Below the pieces are notes generated by a model, which saw only the letters and a program-made list of their open reading frames with translations, was not told where the DNA came from and ran no database searches. This document shows positions 5,896 through 8,764 of a stretch of 8,764 nucleotides of DNA, in pieces. Source of the DNA: Actinomycetota bacterium (lineage in GTDB: Bacteria > Actinomycetota > Actinomycetes > Streptosporangiales > Streptosporangiaceae); NCBI GenBank assembly GCA_003168295.1, contig PMST01000631.1:1-8764 (forward strand). The letters run 5' to 3'. A program made the position numbers and the translations under genes. Numbering within the stretch: the stretch's first letter is position 1; each line of letters starts with the position of its first letter.

Positions 5896-6539
5896 TCACG
5901 CTCGCGGCTATCGACGACGACCGCATGCTGCTGTCTGGCCTGCGCTCCTGGCTCGGCCCGGTGGACGGAATCGAACTCACGGTGACGGCCGCGACCGTCG
6001 ACGAGTACCTCGACGCCGACCCAGCCCCGGCGGACGTCGTGCTGCTGGACCTGAACCTGCGAGATGGCAGCACTCCCGCGGTCAACGTCGCGCGGCTCCT
6101 CGGCATCGGCGCGGCGGTCCTGGTCGTGTCCACCATCCCCGACGCCGAGCACGTGCTGGCCACCATTGAAGCGGGCGCCGCGGGGTACGTCACCAAGGAC
6201 AACGACCTGCCTGCGCTGGTGAGCGCGATCCGCGACGTCGCCGCAGGCGGGACCGCGGTCAGCCCCGAACTGGCCTTCGTGTTCAGCACGGACCGCCGGC
6301 CTGAGCGGCCGCGGCTGTCGGCTCAGGAGAGCCTGGTCCTGCGCGTGTACGCGTCGGGCGCGACGCTGCAGGCCACAGCCCGCCGCGCCGGGGTCGCCTA
6401 CGGCACGGCCCGCGAATACCTGGAGCGCATCAAGCGCAAGTACACCGACGCGGGACGGCCGACCCGCACCAAGCTCGACCTCGTGGAACGGGCCCGCGAA
6501 GACCGTCTCGAACTCGACGGACTAGGATCTCCCAGCTGA
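5883..6539 (+). CDS. NarL/LuxR-type response regulator
   Basis: A 218-residue DNA-binding response regulator, the expected target of the upstream kinase. Its receiver domain (about 4-125) keeps the acidic triplet DDD (11-13), the phospho-acceptor Asp56 in VVLLDLNL, the Ser83/Thr84 switch position in VVSTIPDA and Lys105 in GYVTKDND. The C-terminal helix-turn-helix (about 145-205) reads LSAQESLVLRVYASGATLQATARRAG, then YGTAREYLERIKRKY, a LuxR-like recognition region followed by the GRPTRTKLDLVERA segment common in actinobacterial relatives. The gene overlaps the kinase gene: ATG 5883 has GGTGGA 6 nt upstream, while an alternative ATG at 5892 makes an ATGA overlap with the kinase stop. Either way the two are translationally coupled. 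Its targets are unknown; the kinase-lipoprotein intergenic region, with its inverted repeats, is a natural candidate. Confidence 0.93.
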   Translation: MAGMITLAAIDDDRMLLSGLRSWLGPVDGIELTVTAATVDEYLDADPAPADVVLLDLNLRDGSTPAVNVARLLGIGAAVLVVSTIPDAEHVLATIEAGAAGYVTKDNDLPALVSAIRDVAAGGTAVSPELAFVFSTDRRPERPRLSAQESLVLRVYASGATLQATARRAGVAYGTAREYLERIKRKYTDAGRPTRTKLDLVERAREDRLELDGLGSPS

Positions 6540-6570
6540 ACACCGGCCGGCGTCCCGCGGGCTGAGTGGT

Positions 6571-6576
6571 TAACCT
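6571..6576 (+). promoter_or_regulatory. Candidate -10 of a leaderless promoter before the nitroreductase
   Basis: TAACCT fits the actinobacterial TANNNT -10 and is 7 nt from the ATG at 6584, the spacing expected for leaderless transcription. No SD precedes that ATG. No clear -35 is seen at 17-18 bp. This supports ATG 6584 over the GTG at 6566 as the ancestral start. Confidence 0.4.
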
Positions 6577-6583
6577 GGGCGAC

Positions 6584-7109
6584 ATGGCCCTGCTCGAGCT
6601 TGACCCAGACCAGTTGCTGTCCACCACCCGCGCCGTGCGGAAGCGCCTCGACTTCGCGCGGCCGGTGCCCGGGCCGGTGATCCGCGAATGCGTGGCGATG
6701 GCTTTGCAGGCGCCGTCCGGGTCGAACGTGGTGACCATGCGGTTCGTCGTGGTGCGGGACGAGCAAAAGCGGAGGGCGATCGGGGGGATCTACCGGAAGG
6801 TGTACGCCCGGTACAAGGCGTCGCCGTTCTACCCGGGGCGCCCGGGCCGGGACGCCGAGCGGGACCGCGTACAGCGGCGGGTGGCCAGTTCGGCCGACTA
6901 CCTCGGCGAGCACATGGGGACGCGCCGGTGCTGGTGCTCGGCTGCAACGAGGGCACCGACCGGACCTCGGCCCTGGCCGGGCTGGGCAACATCCTCCCGG
7001 CCATGTGGAGCTTCATGCTGGCCGCCCGCTGGCGTACACCAAGGGGACGGATTTCCGGCCGGCCGCCCGGCCGGACCCGGACGCGGTGATCCACTGGGAT
7101 GACTGGTGA
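6584..7109 (+). pseudogene. Nitroreductase-family protein, broken by frameshift and deletion
   Basis: The remains of an FMN-dependent nitroreductase (PF00881). Part one (6584-6918) gives LLSTTRAVRKRLDFARPV, the FMN-contact segment APSGSNVVTMRFVVV and ASSADYLGEHMG. The frame then breaks: homology continues one frame over with DAPVLVLGCNEGTDRTSALAGLGNILPAMWSFMLAAR (from 6919). One G missing from the GGGG run at 6916-6919 explains this. Near 7029 homology jumps to the third frame with LAYTKGTDFRP and the family-like ending VIHWDDW, closing at TGA 7107-7109. Relatives carry roughly 35-40 residues between the LAAR and AYTKG segments (from memory), including part of the FMN-binding region, so about 110 bp are missing. 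Two independent lesions make a working enzyme very unlikely. It lies 44 nt after the response regulator gene. Confidence 0.85.
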
Positions 7110-7133
7110 CGGTGCCTGGGGCGGGTAGCCGTG

Positions 7134-7166
7134 CCGTTCGGTCTTATAAGTCTTCAGGCCGAACGG
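7134..7166. terminator. Hairpin terminator between convergent genes
   Basis: CCGTTCGG (7134-7141) pairs perfectly with CCGAACGG (7159-7166). In plus-strand RNA the stem extends to 11 bp with one G-U pair, leaving an 11-nt loop (7145-7155). It lies 24 nt after the nitroreductase stop and 24 nt beyond the SDR stop. No long U-tract follows, as is usual for actinobacterial terminators. An 8-bp palindrome CTTATAAG (7143-7150) sits at the top of the stem. Confidence 0.6.
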
Positions 7167-7187
7167 GCCGGGTATCACCCCCCGGCC
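7166..7187. terminator. Second hairpin next to the SDR stop
   Basis: GGCCGGG (7166-7172) pairs with CCCGGCC (7181-7187) around an 8-nt loop. It begins 3 nt beyond the SDR stop codon on the minus strand and shares base 7166 with the neighbouring hairpin. Together they make a tandem, probably bidirectional, terminator for the convergent genes. Confidence 0.5.
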
Positions 7188-7190
7188 AGG

Positions 7191-7991
7191 TTAGTAGCGG
7201 ATAACGCCTGGCGTTCCGCCGCCGCAGGCGATCGACTCGCCGTTGATCGAGACCGACAGGGGCGAGGTCAGGAAGGCGACCACGGCCGCGACCTGGCTGG
7301 CGTCGATGAGCGTGCGGGTGAGGTTGCGGCCGGCCATCCGCCGCTCGATCTCGGCGGCCTCGACGCCGGCCGCCGCGGCCTGGGCCGCGATGACGCCCGG
7401 TGTCGCCTCGGTGCGGGTCAGTCCCGGGTGGACGGCGTTCACGTTGACGCCGAACGGCCCTAGCTCGTCGGCCAGGTTCTTGGTCATCGCCGACACGGCC
7501 ACGTTGCGGATGGATCCGATGACCGACCCGGTGCTGAGGGCGGCCAGGCCGCTGACGCTGATGATCCGGCCCCAGCCGGCCGCGACCATGCCCGGCGCCA
7601 CCGCCTGCGCGCACCGCAGGTAGCCCAGCACCTTGACGTTCACGTCCGACCAGAACGCATCGCCGGTGATCTCGGGCAGGGACAGCGGCGGTGCCTGCCC
7701 GGCCGGCCGCGCGGCGCAGTTGACCAGGATGTCGACACCGCCCAGCCGGTCCTGCGCGGCCGCGGTCAGCTGACGCACGGAGGCGTCGTCGCCGGTGTCG
7801 ACGCCGATGGCGGGCACCGCCCGGCCGGCGGCGGCGCCCAGGCCGGCGGCCGCCTCGTTCAGCCGGTCCAGGTCGCGGGCCGCGATCGCCACCTCAGCGC
7901 CCTCGGCCAGCAGCGCGGCCGCGACGGCCTTGCCGATGCCGCGGCTCCCGCCGGTCACGAGCGCACGCCGCCCGGTGAGCTGCAGATCCAC
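7191..7991 (-). CDS. Short-chain dehydrogenase/reductase lacking the classical YxxxK
   Basis: A 266-residue SDR-fold protein, normal length for classical SDRs. The Rossmann cofactor motif TGGSRGIG (13-20) is intact, and AARD (37-40) after the second strand suggests NADP(H). The family NNAG motif reads NCAA (91-94). The strand IISVSG (143-148) supplies the expected active-site Ser147. Where YSASK-type sequence should follow, the protein has G159-S-I-R-N163 before VAVSAMTKNLADELG, so both the catalytic Tyr and Lys are missing. HPGLTRTE (188-195) is the usual post-catalytic loop. It may be a divergent enzyme or a non-catalytic NAD(P)-binding protein; I recall related SDRs with a similar RN segment but cannot verify this. 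GTG 7991 is preferred: GGTGGTGA (8003-7996) lies 4 nt upstream, and the domain starts right after it; a longer frame to 8096 adds 35 unrelated residues. It diverges from a flavin monooxygenase gene. Confidence 0.88.
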   Translation of the reverse strand: MDLQLTGRRALVTGGSRGIGKAVAAALLAEGAEVAIAARDLDRLNEAAAGLGAAAGRAVPAIGVDTGDDASVRQLTAAAQDRLGGVDILVNCAARPAGQAPPLSLPEITGDAFWSDVNVKVLGYLRCAQAVAPGMVAAGWGRIISVSGLAALSTGSVIGSIRNVAVSAMTKNLADELGPFGVNVNAVHPGLTRTEATPGVIAAQAAAAGVEAAEIERRMAGRNLTRTLIDASQVAAVVAFLTSPLSVSINGESIACGGGTPGVIRY

Positions 7992-7995
7992 CCGG

Positions 7996-8003
7996 TCACC
8001 ACC
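7996..8003 (-). promoter_or_regulatory. Shine-Dalgarno site fixing the SDR start
   Basis: GGTGGTGA on the minus strand differs by one base from the anti-SD match GGAGGTGA and ends 4 nt before the GTG at 7991. It favours the 266-residue product over starts further upstream. Confidence 0.5.
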
Positions 8004-8064
8004 CGATCTCGCGCCGACAATGATCACGGCACCCGGCACCTGGGGCACGGTGATCGACTGCCGG

Positions 8065-8100
8065 CATAGTCTCGCAGACGTTCCCCCGCTGGCCATAGTC
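8065..8100. repeat. Direct repeat CATAGTC in the SDR/monooxygenase divergent region
   Basis: CATAGTC occurs at 8065-8071 and 8094-8100, 29 bp apart. On the minus strand each copy reads GACTATG. The one at 8071-8066 (GACTAT) could be a weak -10 for the SDR gene, with TGGCCA (8095-8090) as a poor -35, 18 bp away. It may equally be a chance repeat. The rest of the 186-bp gap (7992-8177) shows nothing I can name with confidence. Confidence 0.25.
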
Positions 8101-8177
8101 CACCATGTCTAGCGAAATACTGGGCAAGGCAGCGCCGTTATACCGGTTGTCCCTGATCGGAAAGGACGTGCTGTTCC

Positions 8178-8764
8178 GTGACGAGTGCCCCGGCGGGCCG
8201 ACCGGCCCCCTTGCACCTGGCAGTTGCCCTCGACGGCGCGGGCTGGCATCCAGCCGCGTGGCGGGAGGCCGACGCCCAGCCGCAGCGGTTGTTCACCGCC
8301 GGCTACTGGACCGAGCTGGCTCAGCAGGCCGAGCGCGGGCTGCTGGACTTCCTCACCATCGAGGACGGGCTGAACCTGCAGTCTGACGACCACTTCGAGG
8401 CCGACTCCCGCACCGACCGGGTCCGGGGCCAGCTGGACGCGGTGCTGATCGCGGCCCGGGCCGCTCCCACCACCCGGCACATCGGGTTCGTGCCGACCGC
8501 GATCACCACGCACACCGAGCCGTTCCACCTGTCCAAGGCCATCGCCACCCTGGACTACGTGAGCACCGGCCGGGCCGGGATCCGGGTCCAGGTCGGCGCC
8601 CGCGCCGACGCGGCGGCCCACTTCGGCCGCCGGGAGATCCCGCCGCTGCGCCGGGACCGACCCGACGACCTCGACGATCCCGACGCGCAGCGGCAGATCG
8701 CCGACCGGTTCGACGAGGCGGCCGACTACGTGGAGGTGCTGCGCCGGCTCTGGGACAGCTGGGA
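8178..8764 (+). CDS. Luciferase-like flavin-dependent monooxygenase (3' end beyond window)
   Basis: The first ~195 codons of an LLM-class oxidoreductase (PF00296), TIM-barrel enzymes that use reduced FMN or F420. The frame stays open to the window edge. Seen: the first barrel strand LHLAVALDGAGWHPAAWR (12-29), the YWTELAQQAERGLLDFLTIEDGLNLQ region (43-68), RHIGFVPT (100-107), HTEPFHLSKAIATLDYVSTGRAG (112-134), which matches the family's LD-x-x-S-x-GR signature, and EAADYVEVLRRLWDSW, the usual helix after the insertion. The pattern is closest to the NtaA/SnaA/DszA-like FMN group; the substrate is unknown. The GTG at 8178 has AAGGA (8162-8166) upstream at a rather long 11 nt; a TTG at 8211 in the same frame is an alternative but would cut into the first strand region. 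The gene diverges from the atypical SDR, so the two may share regulation. Confidence 0.88.
   Translation, partial: MTSAPAGRPAPLHLAVALDGAGWHPAAWREADAQPQRLFTAGYWTELAQQAERGLLDFLTIEDGLNLQSDDHFEADSRTDRVRGQLDAVLIAARAAPTTRHIGFVPTAITTHTEPFHLSKAIATLDYVSTGRAGIRVQVGARADAAAHFGRREIPPLRRDRPDDLDDPDAQRQIADRFDEAADYVEVLRRLWDSW

Noticed and set aside
6543..6561. Palindromes CCGGCCGG and CCCGCGGG after the response regulator as a terminator
   Set aside because: They are short self-complementary GC runs without loops or a following U-tract, and are common by chance at this GC content.
7992..8096. 35-residue N-terminal extension of the SDR
   Set aside because: No homology to SDRs, no RBS at 8096, and a good RBS and domain start at the GTG at 7991.
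8105..8621. Open frames on both strands at the right edge other than the monooxygenase
   Set aside because: They overlap the monooxygenase frame, which shows clear family motifs and runs off the window end; the others are shadows.
1..8764. CRISPR array, insertion sequence, tRNA/rRNA, defence system or biosynthetic cluster
   Set aside because: No regular spaced repeats, transposase, terminal inverted repeats, tRNA-like folds or signature enzymes were seen; the redox genes and the acetyltransferase are too generic to call a cluster.

Overview
The window is very GC-rich, with a strong G/C bias at third codon positions and many GTG starts. It encodes families typical of filamentous Actinomycetota: a PF04672-type (former DUF574) SAM methyltransferase, a DUF3060-type lipoprotein, a NarL/LuxR-type two-component pair, and flavin- and NAD(P)-dependent oxidoreductases. 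A soil actinomycete of the Streptosporangiales or a related order fits best; the genus cannot be told from the sequence alone.

Layout. (1) Positions 24-848 (+): SAM-dependent methyltransferase. Its 3' end overlaps by 171 bp the 3' end of an RhtA/EamA-type ten-helix exporter on the minus strand (678-1796). (2) A LysR-type regulator (1882-2778, +) diverges from the exporter across 85 bp. That gap holds two mirror-image candidate leaderless promoters and two inverted repeats, the usual layout of a LysR regulator controlling its divergent target. (3) An arylamine N-acetyltransferase (2856-3635, +) with an intact Cys-His-Asp triad follows a short imperfect tandem repeat that spans the LysR stop codon. 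(4) A secreted lipoprotein with a C-terminal DUF3060-like repeat domain (3639-4490, -) converges on it with 3 nt between the stops. (5) A membrane histidine kinase (4687-5895, +) diverges from the lipoprotein and overlaps its response regulator (5883-6539, +), so the two are translationally coupled. (6) A nitroreductase gene (6584-7109, +) is broken by a 1-base frameshift and an internal deletion. (7) Two hairpins separate it from a convergent short-chain dehydrogenase (7191-7991, -) that lacks the classical YxxxK catalytic pair. (8) A luciferase-like flavin monooxygenase (8178 to the window edge, +) diverges from that gene and is cut off by the window end.

The window reads as ordinary actinomycete chromosome built from small units: exporter plus regulator, lipoprotein plus two-component system, and redox enzymes. 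I see no mobile element, CRISPR array, tRNA/rRNA, defence island or convincing biosynthetic cluster, and no clear undescribed system. The most noteworthy points are the catalytically atypical SDR, the two-lesion nitroreductase pseudogene, the exporter tail antisense to the methyltransferase, the symmetric leaderless promoters, the repeat that supplies the LysR stop and its lone TTA codon, and the lipoprotein/two-component pairing. Promoter and operator calls were read by eye and are tentative.
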